Below are positions 1-6,746 of a stretch of 7,061 nt of DNA, piece by piece. Source of the stretch: Anaerolineaceae bacterium. Lineage in GTDB: Bacteria; Chloroflexota; Anaerolineae; Anaerolineales; Villigracilaceae. The position numbers were made by a program, and so were the translations under genes. The notes under the pieces were generated by a model, which ran no database searches, was not told the origin of the DNA, and saw only the letters and a program-made list of their open reading frames with translations. The stretch spans positions 1 through 7,061 of the forward strand of contig VFKQ01000043.1 in assembly GCA_009885445.1 (NCBI GenBank). The letters run 5' to 3'. The stretch's first letter is position 1. The number at the start of each line of letters is the position of its first letter.

Positions 1-801
1 GCGTCGGATCGCTTCTGGATCGTCGCTTCATATTATTTGCAAGAGTGGCACATGCGCTGGTTCAACGAGCACCTGCCCGTCAGTGGCGTATCCATCAAAA
101 ATCTTTCGGATGACTGGATGGGCTTTGCGCTATCCGGCCCGAACTCGCGTGAAGTTATTGCGCGTTTGGTGAATGCGGATGTGTCGAATGCCGCGCTTCC
201 ATTTTTGACCTGCCGTGAAATGGAAGTCCGCTTTGCAAACGCGATTGTCGCGCGCATCTCGCTGACGGGCGAGCTGGGCTACGAAATCAACGTGCCGGTC
301 AGTCACCAATCCGTTTTGTACTCCGCGCTGATGAACGCTGGCAAAGACTTGGGACTGGTAAACATCGGCAATCGCGCGCTGGATAGTTTACGACTCGAAA
401 AAAGTTATGGCATCTGGAATTCTGAGTTCACTCAAGGTTACACTGCCGAGATGTCGTATCTCAAAAATTTCATCGCTTATGATAAAAAAGGATTTATTGG
501 TCGTGATGCCGCGCTCAAAGATAAAGAAATCGGTGCGAGTCAAATTCTCGTCACCTTGAAAGTGGATGCGCTTGACGCCGAGCCTTCGCCTTATTCGCCC
601 GTCAAACAGGATGGCAAGGTCGTCGGCTTTATCACCTCCTCCGCATATGGACATTACGTTCAGCAAAGTCTCGCGCTCGCTTATGTGAACAACGCCGCGC
701 TCAACTCACCTTTAACCGTGGACGTGATCGGCGAGCCGCGTGCATGCGTGATATTGCGTGAGCCAGCGTATGATCCAACAGGCAGTCGTATGCGGATTTA
801 A
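1..801 (+). CDS. GcvT-type aminomethyltransferase domain protein, C-terminal part (sarcosine/dimethylglycine dehydrogenase-like), 5' truncated
   Basis: The frame is open from base 1 to the TAA at 799-801, so the window holds the last 266 residues of a longer gene. The TTG at 37 is an in-frame internal codon, not a start. The fragment carries the hallmarks of the GcvT fold: the SGPNSRE segment near residue 50, LTGELGYE at 88-95 (family TGE-G-E motif in the folate pocket), LDSLRLEKSYG at 127-137, GRDA near 165, and the C-terminal run ending in EPAYDPTGSRMRI, typical of the GCV_T_C barrel. In this family the domain transfers a one-carbon unit from an amine such as glycine, sarcosine or dimethylglycine to tetrahydrofolate. 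The LRLEK wording and the C-terminus resemble the enzymes in which this domain follows an FAD-dependent amine dehydrogenase, so the missing 5' part may encode that. The position where GcvT proteins usually have the catalytic Asp appears to be His or Met (residues 17-18), so substrate and activity are uncertain. Confidence 0.85.
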   Translation, partial: ASDRFWIVASYYLQEWHMRWFNEHLPVSGVSIKNLSDDWMGFALSGPNSREVIARLVNADVSNAALPFLTCREMEVRFANAIVARISLTGELGYEINVPVSHQSVLYSALMNAGKDLGLVNIGNRALDSLRLEKSYGIWNSEFTQGYTAEMSYLKNFIAYDKKGFIGRDAALKDKEIGASQILVTLKVDALDAEPSPYSPVKQDGKVVGFITSSAYGHYVQQSLALAYVNNAALNSPLTVDVIGEPRACVILREPAYDPTGSRMRI

Positions 802-853
802 TGCGACTTATCCATTTGAAGGATTAAAGTGTGTATGCAAATTCAAAGTTGTA

Positions 854-931
854 GTCTCGATACGGATTTTGCGGCGGTCGAGTAGGCGTACTTTGCCATA
901 TCGAGACCCCGCAAAATCCTACTCGACCACC
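854..931. repeat. Compound REP-like inverted repeat (nested elements)
   Basis: Three pairs of exact reverse complements lie here in the order A-B-C-A'-B'-C'. A is GTCTCGATA (854-862) with A' TATCGAGAC (899-907). B is GGATTTTGCGG (864-874) with B' CCGCAAAATCC (909-919). C is GGTCGAGTAGG (876-886) with C' CCTACTCGACC (918-928). This order cannot fold as one nested hairpin. If 876-908 is removed, the rest reads A-B-one base-B'-C', a hairpin with an 11-bp stem bounded by GTCTCGATA and TACTCGACC. The removed block, read on the minus strand, has the same two ends (GGTCTCGATA...CTACTCGACC). The simplest reading is a reverse-oriented element sitting in the loop of a forward one. Ends of this kind resemble dispersed extragenic palindromes I recall from other bacteria. 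The arms are seen directly; the nesting history is inferred. Confidence 0.7.
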
Positions 932-987
932 TTGCGAACCATTTTGCATACAGGCTCTAATCACCAATTACCAATCAGGAGTAATTC

Positions 988-2220
988 ATGGTCGAACAAG
1001 TGAACCTCATCATTCGCGCGAAAATGTTAATTGACGGGTTGGGGGCACCCGCCCTCCAGCGCGGAGTCGTGGCGATTGCGGGAGATAAAATCGTCTATGT
1101 GGGCAAAGCGGCTCAAGCGCCGGAATTTAATCCGCATGCGCAAATGATTGATTTGCCGAACGCCTGTTTGTTGCCCGGGCTGATCGACATGCACGCGCAT
1201 CCCTCCTATTATTGGGATCAACCCGACAACGCCACTTACACTTATGAAGCTGAAGGCGCGCTGGTTTATTCGCCGCTGACAATCGCGATGATGGCGACGA
1301 ATAAAATTCGGCAGGCGCTGATGACGGGCATCACGACTCTGCGCGATACGGGTTCGGTGAACGACATTATGTTTGAAGTTCGGACGGCGGTGCGCAAGGG
1401 ACTCATCCCCGGCCCGCGCATGTTTCTCTGCGGGAAGTTAATCACGCCGACGGGCGGTCACGTCCACTACCTGGGCGGGCTCACCAACCAAGCCGATAGC
1501 CCCTTCGGGTTTCGAACCGCCGTGCGTGAGGAGATTCGCGCTGGCGCAGATTTCATCAAGCTGGCCAACGATGGGCAGGATTGCACGCAGGAAGAATTCG
1601 ACGCCGCCGTGGATGAGGCGCATCGTCTCGGAAAAAAAGTTGCGTTCCACACATCCGTGCCGCCGTCACAGCGCATGGCCATTGACGCGGGCGCAGACAC
1701 GTTTGAACATGGCACGCCCACTCAGGAGGAAATTGATCTCGCGCTAAAAAAAGGTATCGCCTGGACTCCGACCCTGAGCATGACGCATGATTATTTAAAA
1801 TATTATCAAGACCGCCTCACTCACGATAATCCGCGCCTGGCGCAGTTTGCCAAAGAGCAATATGGTAGCACCATGCAATACATCGAGCGCAAACATGCCT
1901 CGATGGAATATGCGCTCAAGGTTGGGATGAAAATCTTGGCCGGCACCGATACGTTCATTCAGGGCATTCGCTTTGATGCGCTCCCCGACGAGATTCGCTG
2001 GCTGACAAATTATGGCGCCACATCCATGCAAGCCATTCAAGCGGCGACTTCGTGGGCGGCAGAATCCATGGGCTGGACAGATATCGGGACGCTCGAACCC
2101 GGCAAACGCGCGGATGTGATCGCCGTGGAGGGCAATCCGCTGACAGATATCCGCGCGATGGATAAAGCGGTGTTGGTGATTCAAGAAGGCAAGATTGTTA
2201 AGCGTGAACCGAACGCTTGA
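988..2220 (+). CDS. Metal-dependent amidohydrolase family protein (prolidase/imidazolonepropionase-like)
   Basis: This 410-residue protein belongs to the amidohydrolase superfamily, group COG1228, whose characterised members hydrolyse Xaa-Pro, Xaa-Arg or Xaa-Lys dipeptides or cyclic amides. The small N-terminal beta domain runs to about residue 60, and the TIM barrel opens with PGLIDMHAH. All expected ligands of a binuclear metal centre are visible: H69 and H71 (HxH), K191 in FIKLANDG (the lysine usually carboxylated), H221 in AFHTS, H241 in FEHGT and D321 in AGTD. The C-terminal segment GTLEPGKRADVIAVEGNPL is the family's typical return to the beta domain. There is no signal peptide, so it is probably cytoplasmic. 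Start choice: AGGAG at 977-981 lies six bases before the ATG. Length is normal for the family. The substrate cannot be read from the sequence. The upstream gene may also act on amino-acid derivatives, but the repeat-filled 186-base gap makes an operon doubtful. Confidence 0.9.
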   Translation: MVEQVNLIIRAKMLIDGLGAPALQRGVVAIAGDKIVYVGKAAQAPEFNPHAQMIDLPNACLLPGLIDMHAHPSYYWDQPDNATYTYEAEGALVYSPLTIAMMATNKIRQALMTGITTLRDTGSVNDIMFEVRTAVRKGLIPGPRMFLCGKLITPTGGHVHYLGGLTNQADSPFGFRTAVREEIRAGADFIKLANDGQDCTQEEFDAAVDEAHRLGKKVAFHTSVPPSQRMAIDAGADTFEHGTPTQEEIDLALKKGIAWTPTLSMTHDYLKYYQDRLTHDNPRLAQFAKEQYGSTMQYIERKHASMEYALKVGMKILAGTDTFIQGIRFDALPDEIRWLTNYGATSMQAIQAATSWAAESMGWTDIGTLEPGKRADVIAVEGNPLTDIRAMDKAVLVIQEGKIVKREPNA

Positions 2221-2235
2221 TAATTAAATCTGAAC

Positions 2236-2270
2236 ATGCGCGGGCCAAAATATTTCATTGGCGCATTTTT
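2236..2270 (+). terminator. Possible weak intrinsic terminator after the amidohydrolase gene
   Basis: ATGCG and CCAA (2236-2248) pair with TTGG and CGCAT (2258-2266), with a four-base bulge in the left arm and a nine-base loop. The stem is followed at once by five T (2266-2270). It lies 16 bases past the stop codon. The stem is imperfect and AT-rich near the loop, so termination would be weak. The same stretch must also contain the promoter for the next gene if that gene has its own; TAAAAT at 2285-2290 could be a -10 box, but no -35 box sits at normal spacing. Confidence 0.35.
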
Positions 2271-2317
2271 AAATACAGATGCGCTAAAATAAAGACAACC
2301 ACACAAAGGAGAAACCC

Positions 2318-2899
2318 ATGACACAATCCACGACCCCGATTGCAAAACGTTCACGCAAAGATCGAACCGCCCAAGAGCATATCAGCGAAGGCATGACCAC
2401 CTCAGACTTTGTGGTGGGTATTTTATTCGTGCTGTTTAGTTTGTCCGCTTTAGTCGGCTTAGGCTGGTACTACTGGGAACTGCACGGCGGAAGCCCGGAC
2501 GCATTCGCCTTCTGGGACACGGGCGACAAAAAGTGGCTCGAAATTTTCTTCTGGGCATTGTTCACGGTTCTGGCTGAACACCTGGGCCGCGCATCTTATT
2601 GGATGAGCGAGAGGGGTTTCCAAAAACGCGACGCATTGAAATATATTGGCACCACGCTGGAGGCGCCCGTTATTGCTTTTGCGCTGGTGTTTGTGGTGAT
2701 CAACCTGGGTGTGAGTTTCGGAGATACAAGCATCTCGCTCACCCAAGTGCCCATCACGGTGATGATTGCCTTCTCGATCATAGCGGCTTATACAGCCTAC
2801 GAAACGAGGCAGGGCATTGGTCACGTTTCAAGATGGCTTAGGAAGCAGGTGGAGACCAGACTCTCGGTAGACAGCGATGATGAACGGCAAAATCCCTGA
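2318..2899 (+). CDS. Four-helix integral membrane protein of unknown function
   Basis: I do not recognise this 193-residue protein. Its N-terminus (1-30) is polar and basic, with KRSRKDR at 10-16. Four hydrophobic stretches follow at about residues 31-53, 74-91, 112-133 and 143-161, and the C-terminus (162-193) is charged. By the positive-inside rule both basic ends would face the cytoplasm, which fits four helices. The first loop (54-73) holds WDTGDKKW, and the second helix contains Glu87-His88 within AEHLGRASYW, unusual polar residues for a membrane segment. There is no signal peptide cleavage site, enzyme motif or transport signature that I can name. AAAGGAG at 2305-2311 lies six bases before the ATG, a strong ribosome site that supports the start. 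It is flanked by gaps of 97 and 183 bases, so it is probably its own transcription unit. Confidence 0.8.
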   Translation: MTQSTTPIAKRSRKDRTAQEHISEGMTTSDFVVGILFVLFSLSALVGLGWYYWELHGGSPDAFAFWDTGDKKWLEIFFWALFTVLAEHLGRASYWMSERGFQKRDALKYIGTTLEAPVIAFALVFVVINLGVSFGDTSISLTQVPITVMIAFSIIAAYTAYETRQGIGHVSRWLRKQVETRLSVDSDDERQNP

Positions 2900-3011
2900 A
2901 AGCAGAACCAATCCCCTACTCTGCGTATCAGCTCAACTTCATTCGTCAAGGTTTGCACTACGCATCCAGCGGCCACACAACCCGCCACAAGTTAAATGTG
3001 CAACCAATAAT

Positions 3012-3042
3012 ATGACATAGTCTATTTTGCCTATGCTATACT
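3012..3042 (+). promoter_or_regulatory. Candidate sigma-70 promoter for the SCP2 gene
   Basis: ATGACA at 3012-3017 matches five of six bases of the -35 consensus and TATACT at 3037-3042 matches five of six bases of the -10 consensus. The 19-base spacer is longer than the ideal 17. The surrounding stretch is AT-rich compared with the genes on both sides. Transcription would begin near 3050, leaving a leader of about 33 bases that carries GGAGG at 3071-3075. The longer spacer is the weak point. Confidence 0.5.
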
Positions 3043-3082
3043 CGCATTTGTTCTCAAATCTTTCACGCGTGGAGGCTTCTAC

Positions 3083-3418
3083 ATGACCAGCAAAATCGCC
3101 GAACTAATGACCGTTACCATGCCAAATTCTTTTGTGCCTGATAAAGCGGCAGGAGTGGATACGGTGGTGCAATTCAAATTCACCGGCTCCGAAACGGCTG
3201 AATGGTACATCATCGTCAAAGACCAAACCTGCGAGACGGCTGAAGGCGCCCACCCCGCCCCCAAGATGACCATGACCGTAGACACCGACACTTACATCGG
3301 CATCGCAAAGGGCGAAGTGGACCCCACCATGGCCTTCATGAAGGGCAAGGTGAAAGTTTCCGGCGATATGGGCGTGGCGCTAAAAATGGGGCAATATTTC
3401 AAAAGCGGCAAACCCTGA
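3083..3418 (+). CDS. SCP2 sterol-binding domain protein
   Basis: The 111-residue protein is a single, stand-alone SCP2 domain, which forms a hydrophobic pocket for lipids or other apolar ligands. The order of elements fits the family: VVQFKFTG (28-35) and AEWYIIVKD (39-47) as the first strands, then the EG turn, a strand with MTMTVDTDTYIGIAKGE (62-78), and the diagnostic DPTMAFMKGKVKVSGDM (80-96) leading into the last helix. There is no signal peptide or membrane segment, so it should be cytoplasmic. GGAGG at 3071-3075, seven bases before the ATG, fixes the start. Bacterial stand-alone SCP2 proteins are common, but their ligands are mostly unknown; sterols are unlikely in most bacteria. The gene appears to have its own promoter and is followed by a large stem-loop before the cyclase gene, so it is probably monocistronic. 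Confidence 0.9.
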   Translation: MTSKIAELMTVTMPNSFVPDKAAGVDTVVQFKFTGSETAEWYIIVKDQTCETAEGAHPAPKMTMTVDTDTYIGIAKGEVDPTMAFMKGKVKVSGDMGVALKMGQYFKSGKP

Positions 3419-3441
3419 CATCGCATTTCCAATCAGCACAC

Positions 3442-3495
3442 GGGCGACCCGCCAAAGTTAATCAAGGCATTTGATTTTCAAAAGGCGGGCCGCCC
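3442..3495. repeat. Long stem-loop with a second hairpin in its loop (REP-like)
   Basis: GGGCGACCCGCC (3442-3453) pairs with GGCGGGCCGCCC (3484-3495) at 11 of 12 positions; the one mismatch is A3447 against C3490. Inside the loop AATCAA (3460-3465) pairs perfectly with TTGATT (3471-3476) around a five-base loop, giving a two-tier structure. No T-run follows, so it is not a standard intrinsic terminator, although it lies 24 bases after the SCP2 stop. Read on the minus strand from 3499 it begins GTAAGGGC, close to the GTAGGGGC foot of the palindrome at 6688-6720, so it may be a diverged member of the same or a sister family. Confidence 0.65.
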
Positions 3496-3584
3496 TTACA
3501 CTTTATGGCGCAAGACGCATCGGCTGTGTCAGAAGTTTCACTTGAGCAACTGCCTGCTTAATAAATTCTACATAGAGAGATTAT

Positions 3585-6500
3585 ATGCTTTCAAACCCCA
3601 GCCCGCACGGCGAACGCCGTCAACTCACAGTGATGTTCTCAGACCTGGTCGGGTCTACAGAACTCTCTGCGCAGTTGGACCCCGAAGACCTACATGACAT
3701 CATCACCCAATATCATCAAACCGCCACCAACGCGGTCAATCGCTTTCAGGGGCATGTCTCACAATACATGGGCGATGGCATTCTGGCGCTCTTCGGTTTT
3801 CCGCAAGCCCACGAGAACGACGCCGAGCGCGCCGCACTGGCCGGCCTGGCGTTGCTCGAAGACATGCAGAAATTAAATAAAGAGCTTGAAAAGAAATACA
3901 AACGCGGTCTGTCTGTGCGCATCGGCATTCACACCGGCGAAGTGATGATCGGCACAAAGGCCGGCGAAACAAATAACCTGTTCGGCGAAACTCCAAATGT
4001 TGCCGCGCGCGTTCAATCTTCTGCAGAACCCAATTCTGTTTGCATCTCTGCGGCTACGCACCGTCTCATTTCGGGTTTCTTTGTCGTCGAAGATATGGGG
4101 CCGCACATTCTCAAGGGCGTGCCCGACCCAGTGGAGTTGTTCCGTGTGGTGCGCGCCACGGGTGTGCGCGGAAGACTTCACAACGCGTCTGCGTCAGCGC
4201 GCACTGCGTTTGTGGGGCGCGAAAAAGAGCGCAACATTTTGATGAGTCGCTGGGTGCAGGCGCAAAAAGGTCACGGCCAATTGGTGATGCTCAGCGGCGA
4301 GGCCGGCATGGGCAAGTCGCGTTTGCTTCAACAATTCCAGGCAGACCTCGGCAATATTCCGCACACGTGGATCGAGGGCGAATCATCCCCGTACGAACAA
4401 GATACCCCATTTGCACCCACGCTCGACCTGATTTCAAATGCTTTTCATTGGACGGCGGACACCAGCCCCGCCGAAAAGGTGGACGGGCTCGAGAACGCTT
4501 TCGCCCTCGTCGGCTTGGACCCGGCCCGCTCCGTCCCGCTTCTGGCCAGCCTGTTCGGGATCGAGCTTCCAAGTGGCCGCTTCCCCCCGCTTCTTTTATC
4601 CGCCGAGCAACAGCGCGCGCAACTCCTGCAGACTCTGGTGGACTGGGTCATCGGCAGTGCGCGTTTGCAGGCCACCGTGCTGGTGGTCGAAGACCTGCAC
4701 TTTGCCGACCCTTCGACGCTGGAGGAATTTTTAATGCTCAGCGAGCAAATCGAAGATGTGCCGGTTCTGCTCATCTTCACTTCGCGTCCGCGCTTCAAAC
4801 CACCCTGGCCCACAAAATCGTTTCACACGTTGATGACGCTCAATCGCCTCGATCAAGATAATGTGCGCGAAATGATCGAAACCTTGCTGGGCAAACTTTT
4901 GCCTGCCGAAACGGTGACCGCGCTGGTGGAGCGCACCGACGGCGTGCCGCTGTTCGCCGAGGAATTGTCCAACGCGATTGCGGAGAACCGCACGCCGACC
5001 AGCATCGAGCGACAAATCCCGAGCACATTGCAAGACCTGCTCATGGCGCGTCTCGATTTTCTCGGGCCGGTCAAAGAGATCGCGCAAATCGGCTCGGTGA
5101 TAGGCCGTGACTTTTCGTATTCATTAATCGTGCGCATCGCCGGCCTGCCCGAAGACGATTTGCAAATGGCGCTGGCGCGCCTCGGCGAATCGGGGCTGGT
5201 CATCATAAAAGAAACCCCGGGCGAAATGCTTTTCACCTTCAAGCACGCTCTCGTGCAGGAGGCGGCATACAGCTCCCTGCTCAAGAGTCGCCGCCGCGAA
5301 TTGCATCGCGCGGTGGCAACAACGCTCCGCGAGAACTTCTCAGACCTGGCGAAGGCGCGCCCCGAGCTTCTGGCCCAGCATCTCACCCAGGCTGGCGACA
5401 CCGAACAAGCCGTCGAAGCCTGGCAAGCCGCGGGCGAGCGAGCCGCTCAACGCGCGGCACTGACCGAGGCCATGCAACACCTGAACAAGGCGCTCGAACT
5501 GTTGAACAGTCTGCCCGAATCGGATGAGCGCGATTTTATGGAGTTGCCCATTCAGCTTACGCTGGGCAATGTGCTTACTGCGCTAAAAGGTTTTGGCTCG
5601 GAAGAAAAAATGCAAACCTTCGCCCGCGCACGGCAGATCTCTGAAAAACAGGGCACCACTACGCAATTTCTAATCATCCTGCTTGGCTTATGGGGCACGG
5701 CCAACAGCCGCTCAGAGATTATTGCCTCGCGTGAAATTTCTAAAGAGTTCCTGCGCCTGGCCGAAAAAGACGGCGGCTCGATGATGCTGACCTGGGCACA
5801 CGAGTCGCAGGCCATTGAGGCTTTTGCCCAGGGTGATTTTGTGGCAGTCGAAGAGCATTTCGGATTGATGAATAAGTATTATGTGAAAGATGAGCAGAGT
5901 TGGGCGCCCTTTGATCCGTTTGTTACCACTTCAATTCATGGGTCACTGGCCCTGTGGCAGCGCGGACTGATCGATCAGGCGCGCGAGCGGATTCGCAAAC
6001 AATACATCCACGCGCAAGAAGTCCCCGTTACCAATGTGGCCATGGCTCATCTCGGAGCTTGTAGTCTGCACATCAGAATAGAAGACCCTGCCAGGGTAAT
6101 GGAACACGCAGACGCCATGTATCAAATTGGAGTTGACCAGCAGTTGCCAGATTATCAAGCCTGGGCAAATTTATATCGCGGCATCGCCTTGATTCAACAG
6201 GGGCAACATGAGCAAGGCGTGACCCAATTGGCCAGCGCAGTTGGCGAATATCTTGCCACCGGCACGCACAGCTCGCTGGGTGAATATCTGGCCTATCTTG
6301 CAGAAGGGTATGCCGGCATGGGCAATACCGAGCAGGCCTTGACCACAATTCAAAACGCTTTTGGAGCCACACCTGAAGAGAAAGTGCAACTGCCCAATCT
6401 GCATCGTGTGCATGGCGATATTTTATGGCAACAACCCAATGCGGACCTGGAGCTGGTCGAGGCCGCTTACCGTGAGTCCATCGAAGTTTCGCAGAAGTTT

Positions 6501-6674
6501 GGCGCGCTGACTCATGAGCTAAAGGCGGTCACTCACTTGGGGCGTTTGCTGCGCTCGCAGGGACGCGGGGCTGAGGCGCTGGCCATGCTCGCGCCGCTGT
6601 ACGAAAAATTTAGCGAGGGGTTTGATACGGTCACGTTGCGCGAGGCCAAAGAATTGTTGGACGAAATTTCGTGA
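3585..6674 (+). CDS. Class III nucleotide cyclase fused to an AAA/STAND ATPase and TPR repeats
   Basis: This 1029-residue protein has three parts. Residues 10-190 form a class III adenylate/guanylate cyclase homology domain: metal-binding Asp in FSDLVGST (D20) and YMGDG (D64), and transition-state residues N138 and R142 in PNVAAR, so the catalytic set is present. The base-recognition positions are Q60 and N131, not the Lys/Asp pair of classical adenylate cyclases. From FVGRE (209-213) an ATPase domain follows, with Walker A GEAGMGKS (238-245) and Walker B VLVVED (365-370), then LLIFTSRP near 400. From about residue 595 (AQHLTQAGDTEQAVEAW) to the end the protein is helical and TPR-like, closing with the family's usual LAPLYEKFSEGFDT...EAKELL. 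Members of this COG2114/COG3899 fusion type, which includes eukaryotic soluble adenylyl cyclase, run to 1000 residues or more, so this one is full length. No membrane segment is seen. It probably makes a cyclic nucleotide under control of ATP or ligand binding. The ATG at 3585 has only a weak site (GAGAG, 3575-3579), and no clear promoter is visible. Confidence 0.93.
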   Translation: MLSNPSPHGERRQLTVMFSDLVGSTELSAQLDPEDLHDIITQYHQTATNAVNRFQGHVSQYMGDGILALFGFPQAHENDAERAALAGLALLEDMQKLNKELEKKYKRGLSVRIGIHTGEVMIGTKAGETNNLFGETPNVAARVQSSAEPNSVCISAATHRLISGFFVVEDMGPHILKGVPDPVELFRVVRATGVRGRLHNASASARTAFVGREKERNILMSRWVQAQKGHGQLVMLSGEAGMGKSRLLQQFQADLGNIPHTWIEGESSPYEQDTPFAPTLDLISNAFHWTADTSPAEKVDGLENAFALVGLDPARSVPLLASLFGIELPSGRFPPLLLSAEQQRAQLLQTLVDWVIGSARLQATVLVVEDLHFADPSTLEEFLMLSEQIEDVPVLLIFTSRPRFKPPWPTKSFHTLMTLNRLDQDNVREMIETLLGKLLPAETVTALVERTDGVPLFAEELSNAIAENRTPTSIERQIPSTLQDLLMARLDFLGPVKEIAQIGSVIGRDFSYSLIVRIAGLPEDDLQMALARLGESGLVIIKETPGEMLFTFKHALVQEAAYSSLLKSRRRELHRAVATTLRENFSDLAKARPELLAQHLTQAGDTEQAVEAWQAAGERAAQRAALTEAMQHLNKALELLNSLPESDERDFMELPIQLTLGNVLTALKGFGSEEKMQTFARARQISEKQGTTTQFLIILLGLWGTANSRSEIIASREISKEFLRLAEKDGGSMMLTWAHESQAIEAFAQGDFVAVEEHFGLMNKYYVKDEQSWAPFDPFVTTSIHGSLALWQRGLIDQARERIRKQYIHAQEVPVTNVAMAHLGACSLHIRIEDPARVMEHADAMYQIGVDQQLPDYQAWANLYRGIALIQQGQHEQGVTQLASAVGEYLATGTHSSLGEYLAYLAEGYAGMGNTEQALTTIQNAFGATPEEKVQLPNLHRVHGDILWQQPNADLELVEAAYRESIEVSQKFGALTHELKAVTHLGRLLRSQGRGAEALAMLAPLYEKFSEGFDTVTLREAKELLDEIS

Positions 6675-6687
6675 TGAAACGTATTAG

Positions 6688-6720
6688 GTGTAGGGGCACG
6701 GCGGCGCCGTGCCCCTACAC
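6688..6720. repeat. Perfect GTAG-footed palindrome (REP-like), next to a RAYT gene
   Basis: GTGTAGGGGCACGGC (6688-6702) is an exact reverse complement of GCCGTGCCCCTACAC (6706-6720), around a three-base GGC loop. The foot of each arm contains GTAG, the tetranucleotide that marks the 5' side of REP elements bound by RAYT transposases; because the palindrome is perfect it is present on both strands. It starts 14 bases after the cyclase stop and ends 26 bases before the RAYT start. A run of seven T (6737-6743) follows 16 bases later, too far for a standard intrinsic terminator, though a very stable hairpin here could still slow polymerase or protect the cyclase mRNA 3' end. The perfect arms suggest a recent or selected copy. 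Confidence 0.85.
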
Positions 6721-6746
6721 ACCCATCGAACAATAATTTTTTTGCA

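Noticed and set aside
37..801. TTG at 37 as the start of a complete 254-residue gene
   Set aside because: The frame stays open to base 1 with GcvT-like sequence, there is no ribosome site before it, and the domain would lack its N-terminal part.
758..1003. 81-codon + strand ORF spanning the end of the GcvT-type gene and the following gap
   Set aside because: It overlaps the coding 3' end, runs straight through the inverted repeat, and its protein resembles no family; it has no ribosome site.
2922..2964. TGCGTA/TACGCA inverted repeat in the gap after the membrane protein gene
   Set aside because: Only six bases pair across a 31-base loop and no T-run follows; this is expected by chance.
3542..3584. 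Promoter ahead of the cyclase gene (TTGAGC at 3542-3547)
   Set aside because: No acceptable -10 hexamer occurs at 16-18 bases; the nearby AT-rich stretch (TAATAAATT) is at the wrong spacing.
4040..4861. 273-codon ORF in another + frame inside the cyclase/ATPase gene
   Set aside because: The host frame has clear cyclase and Walker motifs throughout; the alternative product is Arg/Ala-rich low-complexity sequence, typical of an out-of-frame reading of GC-rich DNA.
4853..5401. 182-codon minus-strand ORF within the ATPase region
   Set aside because: It is antisense to the conserved ATPase/TPR coding region, is rich in Ser and Arg without any motif, and lacks a ribosome site.
6688..6743. Palindrome plus T7 as an ordinary intrinsic terminator of the cyclase gene
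   Set aside because: The T-run begins 16 bases after the stem, and the palindrome has the GTAG feet of a mobile repeat; it may still affect termination, but that is not its main identity.
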